Source: Nocardia inohanensis NBRC 100128 (GTDB lineage Bacteria; Actinomycetota; Actinomycetes; Mycobacteriales; Mycobacteriaceae). Taken from it: a stretch of 64,000 nt of DNA. The stretch lies in the NCBI RefSeq assembly GCF_001612945.1, contig NZ_BDBK01000004.1, forward strand, positions 186,001-250,000, given 5' to 3'. The position numbers were made by a program, and so were the translations under genes. Position 1 is the first letter of the stretch. Each line of letters opens with the position of its first letter. The notes beneath the pieces are model-generated. The model was not told the origin of the DNA, did not search any database, and saw only the letters and a list, made by a program, of their open reading frames with translations. Of this stretch, positions 17,831 to 24,445 are shown piece after piece.

Positions 17831-18039
17831 TGCCGTCATCGCCTTGCGCTCCAGTCAGCCTTCCCGGACAGGGCACTCGCGACATTCCGATGAGTGGATG
17901 CCATACGTCCTGGCCGGAAACGCGCAGCCCCCGGTCCACGTCGCCAACCAACCGCGACCGGCCGCTGCCCTCCAAGAGATCGCCGCGGCGGTCTGATGCG
18001 CGGACGAATGTCCATTTCAGCGGAAGTAGGCTGGCGAGC

Positions 18040-18798
18040 GTGGAGTATGAGGCATTGCTTTCCCGCGCCGAGCTGGTGGTGCGCGGTGCAGAGTTGCTCG
18101 ATGAAGCTCGTCGGCTCGGAGATGCGGGCGACGTCGCCGGTGAGAAGGCCGTGCGCGATCAGCGAGCGGTGATCATGCGGAAATACGCGAAGGCGCTGCC
18201 CTACGTACCGGTTGCGCGGTGCCCGGACACAGGCGAAGTCGTCGAGTACAAGATCGATACCGGTGACCTCGACGGGTGGTTCTGGGATCACGACAACCCC
18301 TGGCGCGAGCATCGGGCGATGCCGGCCACCTGGTTGACGATGTGTGGGGCAATGAGGCTCGGCGAGCCGGTCGCCTTCGCGAAATTCTGGTGTGAGCCTG
18401 GTCCCGGTGTGCCGTACGTGATTCCGCGGATTCTCTCGAATGACGGAGTGCACGCGGTGTTGAATCAGATCTCCGTTGGGCCCCATACCGGTTGGGCCAT
18501 CAGCTATTTCGGGCCGCGGGTGACAGGTTCCCCGTTGGAGAACGTCTGGGGGGCGAACACCTACGACGTCTATGACGACCAGGGCGGATGGCTCGGATGG
18601 TCTGAACACGAGTCACGCGTCGACGAATACGATTTCGAGCTCGCCCCGTGGGTCGAGTCAGGAAAGCTGCAATGGATCGAAGCAGAGGATCCGCACGTGC
18701 GCTTGCGGTCGGGCGTCGACGGATGCCCGTATCTGGGGCTGCCCGGGAGCCGGCAGAAGGCCGCGATCTTCCGAGGCGAGGTCCGGCGCTCGAACTGA
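18040..18798 (+). CDS. Hypothetical protein, likely orphan immunity-type
   Basis: 252 residues from GTG 18040, chosen because the decayed duplicate upstream preserves the sequence around this GTG and GGAAG-type purines lie upstream. Helical start ('LLSRAELVVRGAELLDEARRLGD'), then an aromatic-rich alpha/beta region ('DGWFWDHDNPW', 'GWAISYFGPRVTG', 'GGWLGWSEHESRVDEYDFELAPW'). No catalytic motif seen and no family recognised. It stands in an array of small genes behind toxin 1, where orphan immunity genes collect. Confidence 0.65.
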   Translation: MEYEALLSRAELVVRGAELLDEARRLGDAGDVAGEKAVRDQRAVIMRKYAKALPYVPVARCPDTGEVVEYKIDTGDLDGWFWDHDNPWREHRAMPATWLTMCGAMRLGEPVAFAKFWCEPGPGVPYVIPRILSNDGVHAVLNQISVGPHTGWAISYFGPRVTGSPLENVWGANTYDVYDDQGGWLGWSEHESRVDEYDFELAPWVESGKLQWIEAEDPHVRLRSGVDGCPYLGLPGSRQKAAIFRGEVRRSN

Positions 18799-18826
18799 AG
18801 CCCTTACCGAGAATCAGGAGTTGTCC

Positions 18827-19081
18827 ATGAAGAACCTGCGTTTTTACTTCAAACTCAGCGACATCCGCCCCGAGCCTTCCGCCGTTATGCGGCGTTACGA
18901 GATCGACGGCATAACACGATCGGAGTCGTACCGGTTCAACGGACAGGGCTGGACCGCAACCGAGTTCTTCGACAAGTACCAGCTCGGCCACAACGACAGC
19001 GATTACATAGAGGTATCCGAGGCAGAGGCCGAGGAAGCGATCGCGACAATCAAACGTCGCGCTGCCGAAGGTTGGCGCTGA
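18827..19081 (+). CDS. Small hypothetical protein (84 aa)
   Basis: ATG 18827 follows AGGAG by 6 bases. The product is short and polar, alternating strands and a C-terminal helix ('SEAEAEEAIATIKRRAAEGWR'), with 'YRFNGQGWTATEFFDKYQLG' in the middle. No family recognised. It ends 11 bases before the next gene, consistent with one transcript. An immunity role is suggested by location only. Confidence 0.65.
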   Translation: MKNLRFYFKLSDIRPEPSAVMRRYEIDGITRSESYRFNGQGWTATEFFDKYQLGHNDSDYIEVSEAEAEEAIATIKRRAAEGWR

Positions 19082-19092
19082 GAGGCAGCCGG

Positions 19093-19896
19093 ATGTCCCA
19101 ACCGGACAAGCCCACCCTGAGAACTGAACCTGATCAACGGGGAGGGCTGGTTGCCCGGATCGCATCGTCTTTGACCGAACTTGCGCCCGAAGGTGATTCG
19201 GCTCGAGTGGAACTGTCTGCGGCGGTCACGGTCGATGGGCATCAGTTGCGGCTCACGAACCTCATGAAGGATCGCGCCACCGTTGTTCCCCATCCGGGCA
19301 CTCTGAATCCAGAAACCCTGTGGCGGTTGGGGCAGGTTCTTGCTCGGTTACGGCAGGTCATGTACGCCGATGGCCAGGGCACTTGGTTTTCAATCCGACT
19401 CTGCCTGAGCTCCCGAGGAGGCTACTCGGTCGGTTACAACTTCCATTGCGAGCCCGAATTGCACCCGCCGCTGTCCGTTGACATCTGGTTGCGCGACTTC
19501 GAGGCGTTTCCCCGTGATGCCTTCCACCTTCCACCCTGGCTGCGGAGCCATTTCGACGCGGCGCAACCGGATCGGCAGATCGTGAGCGCCGTTATCGAAG
19601 GCCCGATGGACATGGCCGATCAGAGCAAGCTTCTCGATGTCATCTGTGCGCTGTTGATCGACACCCTGCCGCCCGGCTACAGCATGTACAACCTCTATTA
19701 CAACTCGCTCGGAAATTACACCGACACCTACTCCAGATTGGGTGACATCTTCGGCCGCACAACCGGTTTGGCGCCGCAGCGGCAGTTCGTCGAGCACATC
19801 AGGACTCTCGGACATCGCACGCCCAATGTCGAGCCGCTCGCGCTGGAAGCCGCGCTCGCTCTGATCGAGCGAGAAGCAGAGGGGGTAGTACTTTGA
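19093..19896 (+). CDS. YezG-like (DUF600-type) immunity protein
   Basis: 267 residues from ATG 19093 behind GAGG. 'MYADGQGTWFSIRLCLSSRG', 'YSVGYNFHCEPEL' and 'WLRDFEAFPRDAFHLPPWL' follow the actinobacterial YezG-like pattern, also seen in more diverged form in the proteins at 7334 and 38550. The first part ('LTELAPEGDSARVELSAAV') is the expected amphipathic start of the fold. No toxin tip lies directly upstream, so this is probably an orphan antitoxin kept in the array. It overlaps the next gene at TTGA. Confidence 0.65.
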   Translation: MSQPDKPTLRTEPDQRGGLVARIASSLTELAPEGDSARVELSAAVTVDGHQLRLTNLMKDRATVVPHPGTLNPETLWRLGQVLARLRQVMYADGQGTWFSIRLCLSSRGGYSVGYNFHCEPELHPPLSVDIWLRDFEAFPRDAFHLPPWLRSHFDAAQPDRQIVSAVIEGPMDMADQSKLLDVICALLIDTLPPGYSMYNLYYNSLGNYTDTYSRLGDIFGRTTGLAPQRQFVEHIRTLGHRTPNVEPLALEAALALIEREAEGVVL

Positions 19897-20270
19897 AAAC
19901 CGTTGGGGTTTATCGAGAGATGTATGCCCGGGGGCACGATGATTTGCCCTGCTTGCGGGATGCCGTTGCCGACCATGAGATCGCAGATCGTCAGCGGGTG
20001 CTGACCTATATGCGCACCGCGCCCGGAATCTTCGACGTACTCGATGTCGAGACGGACCTGATCGACCAGACAGAGAGGATCATGAGTGCCTCGTCGCTGA
20101 TATCAGATGGCGCGTGGGTCTGGCGAGTCGATTCCATTCACTACCTCGCCAAATATGAGCTCGAGATCCCTGTCGACTTCCTGCACCACGTGCGGCAACG
20201 AGGGTTTGTGCCACCGACGTCGATAGAATTCACCTCGGAGATCGAGGAAGCTATAGCTCGATACTTCTGA
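19893..20270 (+). CDS. Putative immunity-type protein (125 aa), paralogue of 23284 gene
   Basis: TTG start at 19893 overlapping the previous stop. The region 'ISDGAWVWRVDSIHYLAKYELEIPVDFLHHVRQRGFVPPT' aligns with the gene at 23284 ('RTDGEWLWAIAIGYYLKEHGVPLEADFLEHIRKCGYVAAV' in its middle). This 'DG-x-W-x-W...Y-L...DFLxHxR' block is one I associate with small proteins scattered among actinobacterial toxin loci. Function unknown; immunity is a contextual guess. Confidence 0.6.
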   Translation: MKTVGVYREMYARGHDDLPCLRDAVADHEIADRQRVLTYMRTAPGIFDVLDVETDLIDQTERIMSASSLISDGAWVWRVDSIHYLAKYELEIPVDFLHHVRQRGFVPPTSIEFTSEIEEAIARYF

Positions 20271-20285
20271 ACTGGGGGTCGTTCG

Positions 20286-20516
20286 ATGGCGTTGCTGGTG
20301 CACTACAAACTGATTCGCGAAGACGCGGCTGAGGTCGAGTATCTCTATGGCGGTGACAGGGACGCTCTCCTGGACAGTCTGATCATCGAGAAAGGCAGTC
20401 GGAGACTGCGTTCCGGCCAGGTGGGCAGCCATCTTATGGTGCCGGCGGCCGGGAAAATCCTGCGGCAGGCCAGGCAGGACGGAAAGTGGCCAGGGTTCGG
20501 GGTGGTCGCATCCTAA
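20286..20516 (+). CDS. Small hypothetical protein (76 aa)
   Basis: ATG 20286 with a GGGGG run 7 bases upstream. Sequence begins with a strand-rich 'LLVHYKLIREDAAEVEYLYGG' and ends 'KWPGFGVVAS'. It could be a two-layer alpha/beta mini-domain. It lies 15 bases after the previous gene and so is likely co-transcribed. No family recognised. Confidence 0.55.
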   Translation: MALLVHYKLIREDAAEVEYLYGGDRDALLDSLIIEKGSRRLRSGQVGSHLMVPAAGKILRQARQDGKWPGFGVVAS

Positions 20517-20581
20517 CGGCTCACCGGCCAGCCGGGATCGGATGAGGGCTGGCCACGCATGAGACGACTGAACCTCTCTCG

Positions 20582-20986
20582 GTGAGCCTGGATCTTTGGC
20601 GGATAGAGGATAGCCTGTGGGTTCTGCGAATCTCCGCCGCCGCGGACGTCGATCTCGGCGATGAGGAGATCGCACGCTGGCAGCCGATTTTCACGGCGGC
20701 CACGCTGGATGCCGATCTCGAAGTATTCGAGTTCGAGGTCTTCCCGCCGCCGCATCGCGACAGTTACGAGACGATGTGGGAGAACGAGAATTGGCTGCGC
20801 ACAATGTACTGGGACTTGCCTGCACAGAACCTCGAGGAACTCTGGTGGGTGATCGGTGTCGGTCCCTCCACACCCGAGGTCGAGAAGCGGGACAAGCTGG
20901 CGGCATTCATGGCCAGCCCGACCTGGAAGCCGGCGCCGCCCGAACTGCGTCGGCAGGCTGAAGAATTCATGCGCCGCGCGACCTAG
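20582..20986 (+). CDS. Hypothetical protein (134 aa)
   Basis: Frame from GTG 20582 to a TAG at 20986. Opens 'LDLWRIEDSLWVLRI' and has an acidic middle ('ETMWENENWLRTMYWDLP', 'LEELWWVIGVGP') and a basic C-terminal helix. Trp-rich acidic character fits an immunity protein, but nothing is diagnostic. The start has no good ribosome site, so the N terminus may be wrong or truncated. Last gene of the plus-strand array before a convergent run. Confidence 0.5.
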   Translation: MSLDLWRIEDSLWVLRISAAADVDLGDEEIARWQPIFTAATLDADLEVFEFEVFPPPHRDSYETMWENENWLRTMYWDLPAQNLEELWWVIGVGPSTPEVEKRDKLAAFMASPTWKPAPPELRRQAEEFMRRAT

Positions 20987-21028
20987 ATCGAGAATGCCGA
21001 AGGGGCTAACCCAGCCTGCGGTCGCGCG
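20975..21028. terminator. Possible bidirectional terminator between convergent genes
   Basis: CGCGCGACC at 20975-20983 pairs perfectly with GGTCGCGCG at 21020-21028, spanning both stop codons of the convergent genes. The loop is long (36 bases) and there is no T-run, so this is only a candidate. Confidence 0.3.
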
Positions 21029-21263
21029 CCGTCCGCCAACGCGCCGTATTGCTGCCGTCCAACTGCCCGGTGAAGGCGCGGCGGGCAGCATCGACGAGAT
21101 CTTCGGTGATGGCCGGGTACGACTTGGCGATCGCCCACAAAGCTTCCGTGGTTTCCGGATCGAGCCCGCTCGAACTCGGAACGCCGACTCCCGTCAGCAC
21201 CATCGACAGCACACGATCGAAGCTCTCGTGCAACTGCTCCTTGGTGGGGTGGCCGCGCCGCAT
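21006..21263 (-). CDS. Small helical protein (85 aa), paralogue of 40202 gene
   Basis: ATG 21263 lies two bases after the stop of the DUF397 gene. The product is helical: 'HPTKEQLHESFDRVLS', 'LDPETTEALWAIAKSYPAI', 'ARRAFTGQLDGSNTARWRT'. The gene at 40202-40468 encodes the same family ('GRPSEEQLRRNFD', 'TQDALWAIARAYPEI', 'TAFAGQLDGSNAARRR'). One copy travels with an HTH/DUF397 pair and the other sits just downstream of the giant toxin gene. I do not recognise the family. Confidence 0.65.
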   Translation of the reverse strand: MRRGHPTKEQLHESFDRVLSMVLTGVGVPSSSGLDPETTEALWAIAKSYPAITEDLVDAARRAFTGQLDGSNTARWRTARDRRLG

Positions 21264-21265
21264 GG

Positions 21266-21613
21266 TCAGGCGGCGAACTCGCCGACCGCGATACCGGCGG
21301 TGAAGGCTTCCCATTCGGCGGCCGTGTAGACGAGGGTCACGCCGGCGGCGTCGCGGAGTGTGATGCCGCCATCGGAATGTCGATCCAGGGTGGGGATGCC
21401 GACCGGGCGAATGGCGGGACGACCGAGCGCGAGGTCGAGGAACGTCGGCCAGTCCGAGGAGGGGATTGAGATGATCGGTTGGCGCGCAGGGTCGTTCGCG
21501 GCGTCGCGAAGATATTTGCTGTCTCGGACGAGGACGGATTCTGGCGTTTCGAGGATCTCGACGCAGTGTTCGCTGCCCTGGCTGAATGTGCTTTTGCGCC
21601 AGCGTTCGATCAT
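21266..21613 (-). CDS. Tandem DUF397 protein
   Basis: 115 residues from ATG 21613, which overlaps the upstream stop (ATGA) and has AGGG 6-8 bases before it. First DUF397 unit: 'RWRKSTFSQGSEHCVEI...VLVRDSK...WPTFL'; second, degenerate unit: 'DGGITLRDAAGVTLVYTAAEWEAFTAGIAVGEF'. DUF397 proteins are small partners encoded next to HTH/DUF5753 regulators in actinobacteria, often described as toxin-antitoxin-like (Scr1 type). Most DUF397 proteins have one unit; two in one chain is less common. Confidence 0.8.
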   Translation of the reverse strand: MIERWRKSTFSQGSEHCVEILETPESVLVRDSKYLRDAANDPARQPIISIPSSDWPTFLDLALGRPAIRPVGIPTLDRHSDGGITLRDAAGVTLVYTAAEWEAFTAGIAVGEFAA

Positions 21614-22467
21614 TTCCATCCCTTGCACGCTCTACTGATCGCCGCTGTTGATTCCCTCGGGGAGAGTGCGGCCTTCTCGATTTCATCGTACGTGCGGAGA
21701 TACCGCTCCACTGCGGGAGATTCGACGTACAGGCAGCCTGCGAGGTTCTCGACGTATGCGACGGGAGCGAATGGCTCGCCGAGGTCGAAAAGTGTGAAAG
21801 CGCCCGCCAATGCGTGGTAGGCGGTGGCATCGAAGCCGAGTACCCGGATGGTGATGTTGTCCCGTTCGCTCATGGCCAGCAGATGATCGAGCTGTTCTCG
21901 CATGATGGCCGGGCTGCCGATGGTCTGCCTCAGCACCAGCTCGCTGATGATCGCTGTGATCGACGTTTGGCCGGTGTCCAGGATCCGTTGGCGGGCAAGG
22001 CGCAGTTCGGTGGCGCGGGCTGTTGCGGCTTTGTCGAAGGACGGGTCACCGCGGAAGATCGCGCCCATGTAGTCGGGTGTCTCGAGGAGGCCGTGGATGA
22101 ATCCCAGATTGAAGGTTCGGATGTGACGCGCGCGGCCTTCGAGCCAGAAGGCGTCGAGATATCGCCTGCCGCCCACCACATCTCGGTACTCGTCCCACCA
22201 ACCCTTGCGCCATGCCTCTTTGGCGAGGTCGATCAGTTCGGATCGCAGTCCTTGATCGGCGACGCCGTACATGGTGAGGAGGGCGTCGACATCAGTCCAT
22301 CGCAGCGGGATGATGCCGGTTTCGTAGCGGCTCATGGTCGAACTGCCCTTGACGCCCAGGTATTCGGCCGCGTCGGACAGTGTGATGCCTGCCTTCTCGC
22401 GCTGCTCTCGAAGCCGTTGACCGAGCCACTGCGAGCGGAGAGTAGCGACGTTTCGCGAGTCGACCAT
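21610..22467 (-). CDS. HTH (Xre) regulator with DUF5753, Scr1-type
   Basis: 285 residues, typical length. Xre-type HTH at about 15-70 ('LREQREKAGITLSDAAEYLGV', 'STMSRYETGIIPLRWTDVD'), then DUF5753: 'GLLETPDYMGAIF', 'RLARQRILD', 'ELVLRQTIGSPAIMREQLDHLL', 'AGAFTLFDLGEPFAPVAYVEN'. These proteins are DNA-binding repressor-like partners of DUF397 proteins, and here the DUF397 gene overlaps by four bases. The ATG at 22465-22467 fits the family N terminus. Divergent from the small membrane-protein gene at 22595. Confidence 0.9.
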   Translation of the reverse strand: MVDSRNVATLRSQWLGQRLREQREKAGITLSDAAEYLGVKGSSTMSRYETGIIPLRWTDVDALLTMYGVADQGLRSELIDLAKEAWRKGWWDEYRDVVGGRRYLDAFWLEGRARHIRTFNLGFIHGLLETPDYMGAIFRGDPSFDKAATARATELRLARQRILDTGQTSITAIISELVLRQTIGSPAIMREQLDHLLAMSERDNITIRVLGFDATAYHALAGAFTLFDLGEPFAPVAYVENLAGCLYVESPAVERYLRTYDEIEKAALSPRESTAAISRACKGWK

Positions 22468-22594
22468 GGCAGATGAGGATAGCCGATAGGCATCAGAGTA
22501 TTCGGAATGTCCTGACGCGCAATCTGCGCAGGCGTACGATCCTTGGAAGCATCGCAGTAGCCCTTCTCATCGCCGAAATCAGGTGGTCGTCGTG

Positions 22595-22846
22595 ATGGTC
22601 GCAGTGCTCAACCTCCTCACCGGGCTCGTACTCGGTTGCGCGGGAAGCGTTGTCATGGATCGATGTCGGCGGGTGCTAGCCGAGGCCGGCGGGCGGCACG
22701 GCGGCGATCGGTGGACGGTCCGATCGATTCGCGAACGGGTGGAGTGCGAGCGCAGCGAAGTGACAACAACGCGCCGGAACTTCGCCGCCACAACAGGATT
22801 CACCGCCAGCGCATTGCTTTCCGGAGGTCGCCATGCCGTGCGATGA
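22595..22846 (+). CDS. Small protein with N-terminal hydrophobic segment
   Basis: 83 residues from ATG 22595, with AGGTGG 7-8 bases upstream. Residues 1-20 ('MVAVLNLLTGLVLGCAGSVV') are hydrophobic and include Gly-Cys, so they could be a membrane anchor; a lipobox-like L-G-C is present but the signal is short. The rest is basic. It overlaps the next gene by 14 bases. No family recognised. Confidence 0.5.
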   Translation: MVAVLNLLTGLVLGCAGSVVMDRCRRVLAEAGGRHGGDRWTVRSIRERVECERSEVTTTRRNFAATTGFTASALLSGGRHAVR

Positions 22847-23138
22847 GAGCGAGCAGATGGAATTGCAGGTGATCGTGGATGTGCTCGACGCGGTCGAAGC
22901 CAGGCTTCGCGAGCACGAGCGGTGCGGTTGGCGATTGACCGTGGCGCGAACCCGGATCTACGCGGCCGTGTTGCACGCGGTCATCCTCAGTGCCCGCAGC
23001 ACGTGCATCTTTCCGCCGACACTGGACCGCGCCGCCGTTCTCGACACAATTCTCGACGGTGCTGAGCCGACCGGATCATGCGGCAGCGCAACACCGATCG
23101 ACAATGCCATCGAAGGCCACATCGTGAATCTCAACTGA
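22833..23138 (+). CDS. Small hypothetical protein (101 aa)
   Basis: ATG 22833 with GGAGG 5 bases upstream, inside the end of the preceding gene. Helical, containing three Cys ('HERCGWRL', 'ARSTCIFPP', 'TGSCGSA'). No motif recognised. Frame overlap and the good ribosome site support translation. Confidence 0.55.
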   Translation: MPCDESEQMELQVIVDVLDAVEARLREHERCGWRLTVARTRIYAAVLHAVILSARSTCIFPPTLDRAAVLDTILDGAEPTGSCGSATPIDNAIEGHIVNLN

Positions 23139-23168
23139 TCTCGCCGAGGTTCGCTTCGCGAGCGCGTG

Positions 23169-23213
23169 CGTCCTGTGAGTTGGACTTGCTCACAAAAGCG
23201 TGAAGGGTGGCGT
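23169..23213 (-). pseudogene. Vestige of the 24038-24445 gene
   Basis: CTTGCTCACAAAAGCG plus TGAAGGGTGGCGT (ending at 23213) matches 24353-24382 (CTTGCTCACGAAGAGG plus GTGAAGGGTGGCGT) apart from one missing base and three changes. On the minus strand it would encode 'TPPFTL' then shift out of frame, versus 'TPPFTLFVSKHKS' in the intact gene. Only about 45 bases survive. Confidence 0.5.
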
Positions 23214-23283
23214 CTTCAGACGACATTGGTTGAAAGAAGTTGGATAGGCCGCCCGGCGTGGCCGGGGCGGGGAGGGGTGAAGG

Positions 23284-23895
23284 ATGCGATTTGCGGGTTC
23301 GTTCGACGGGGTCGATGACGCTGGGAGGCCGGTTCTTTCGGCGGATCGCGTGGTGGTACCCGATCCGGCGGAGGTCGACAAGATCGTGCAGTTCCTGGAG
23401 GGTGGCGGGTTTGCGTTGGGGACCCGGCGACGGTCAGCGGACATGTTGGATCCCAGTCGCGGTGAGGTGGTTCATTCGATCATTCGGACCGACGGCGAGT
23501 GGCTTTGGGCGATCGCCATCGGGTACTACCTGAAAGAGCATGGGGTGCCGCTCGAGGCGGACTTCTTGGAACACATCAGGAAGTGCGGGTACGTGGCGGC
23601 GGTTCCGACCGAAGGTCAGATGCGGACGGCCTTGAATTGCCCTGAAGCACGGGCTCGATGGCTGTCCGCGCCCGAGGTTTGCATCGTCAGGATCATTGCG
23701 GGTGGGGACGCGGCGGCCGCGTTTGTCATCGATGGGCGACGTTATGACTACGGCGAGGACTTCAGGCGTGTGATGGTGGAAGCGTTCGACGAGTTGAACG
23801 CTCGGGGCATCAATGCGGAGTTCGAGACGAGCGGGATTGCGGCGGACGCACCTTCGTTCCGAATGCCGAGCTGGGAAGAGTATCGCGGGAAGTAG
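23284..23895 (+). CDS. Putative immunity-type protein (203 aa)
   Basis: ATG 23284 preceded by GGGGAGGGG. The N-terminal half resembles the 125-residue protein at 19893: 'PDPAEVDKIVQFLEGG', 'RTDGEWLWAIAIGYYLKEHG', 'ADFLEHIRKCGYVA'. The C-terminal extension ('AFVIDGRRYDYGEDFRRVMVEAFDELNARG') resembles a small alpha/beta add-on. No enzymatic motif. Orphan immunity is the contextual guess; convergent with the next gene, with 142 unremarkable bases between. Confidence 0.6.
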   Translation: MRFAGSFDGVDDAGRPVLSADRVVVPDPAEVDKIVQFLEGGGFALGTRRRSADMLDPSRGEVVHSIIRTDGEWLWAIAIGYYLKEHGVPLEADFLEHIRKCGYVAAVPTEGQMRTALNCPEARARWLSAPEVCIVRIIAGGDAAAAFVIDGRRYDYGEDFRRVMVEAFDELNARGINAEFETSGIAADAPSFRMPSWEEYRGK

Positions 23896-24037
23896 TTGTG
23901 GGTCGGTTCACGGACGAGACAGAACGCGTGCTTCGTACATCGGGCTGGCGACCGGGGCGGCGGGTCCGATACCGACCGCTGGCGAGAGCAGCGGGAGGCG
24001 AACGGGTTTCGATGGCAGCGCGGCGGAGCGTGACGGG

Positions 24038-24445
24038 TCAGGGGTTTTCTCGGCGGGAACGTTCTTCCTTGATCTGGCGGACGTACTCGTCGTCGTTCCA
24101 GGAGATGTCCTCGTACTCCGGAGGGTCGCCCTTCCAGGAGAAGAACCATTCGATCCAGTCTTCGCTGGGGAGTTCGCTGGCGCTGGAACCATCGACGGCG
24201 AGGTTGCGGGCGAAGGCTTCCGCGGTGGGGCGGTCGACGATCTGCCAGCGGTCGTCGTTCTTGTAGTCGCTGGTGAACCTGGCGACACGCTCGGGGTCGT
24301 ATTGCCAGGCTTGGATGCCCTGGTTCCAGACGAGTGCGTCTTGGGACTTGTGCTTGCTCACGAAGAGGGTGAAGGGTGGCGTGGTTCCGAATTCACCGCG
24401 GCAGACCGCGTGGTAGTAGAGCATTGGCGCATCTGCCTGACTCAC
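24038..24445 (-). CDS. Putative partner/immunity protein of the deaminase-like lipoprotein
   Basis: 135 residues; GTG 24445 overlaps the upstream stop (GTGA). It contains 'MLYYHAVCRGEFG', 'DALVWNQGIQAWQYDPERVARF', 'WQIVDRPTAEAF' and 'EDWIEWFFSWKG', an aromatic, acidic small protein of the immunity type. Tight coupling to a gene with a toxin-like deaminase fold is the reason for the call. A fragment of a second copy survives at 23169-23213, so the gene has been duplicated before. No family recognised. Confidence 0.55.
   Translation of the reverse strand: MSQADAPMLYYHAVCRGEFGTTPPFTLFVSKHKSQDALVWNQGIQAWQYDPERVARFTSDYKNDDRWQIVDRPTAEAFARNLAVDGSSASELPSEDWIEWFFSWKGDPPEYEDISWNDDEYVRQIKEERSRRENP

Noticed and set aside
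17664..17996. Intact 110-residue gene in the gap behind the immunity gene
   Set aside because: The frame only partly follows the homologous segment, then continues into unrelated sequence; it is better explained as a decayed duplicate.
17572..24445. Transposase, integrase or attachment site explaining the immunity array
   Set aside because: No transposase motifs, terminal inverted repeats or tRNA fragment were seen; gene turnover here seems to be by duplication and decay.
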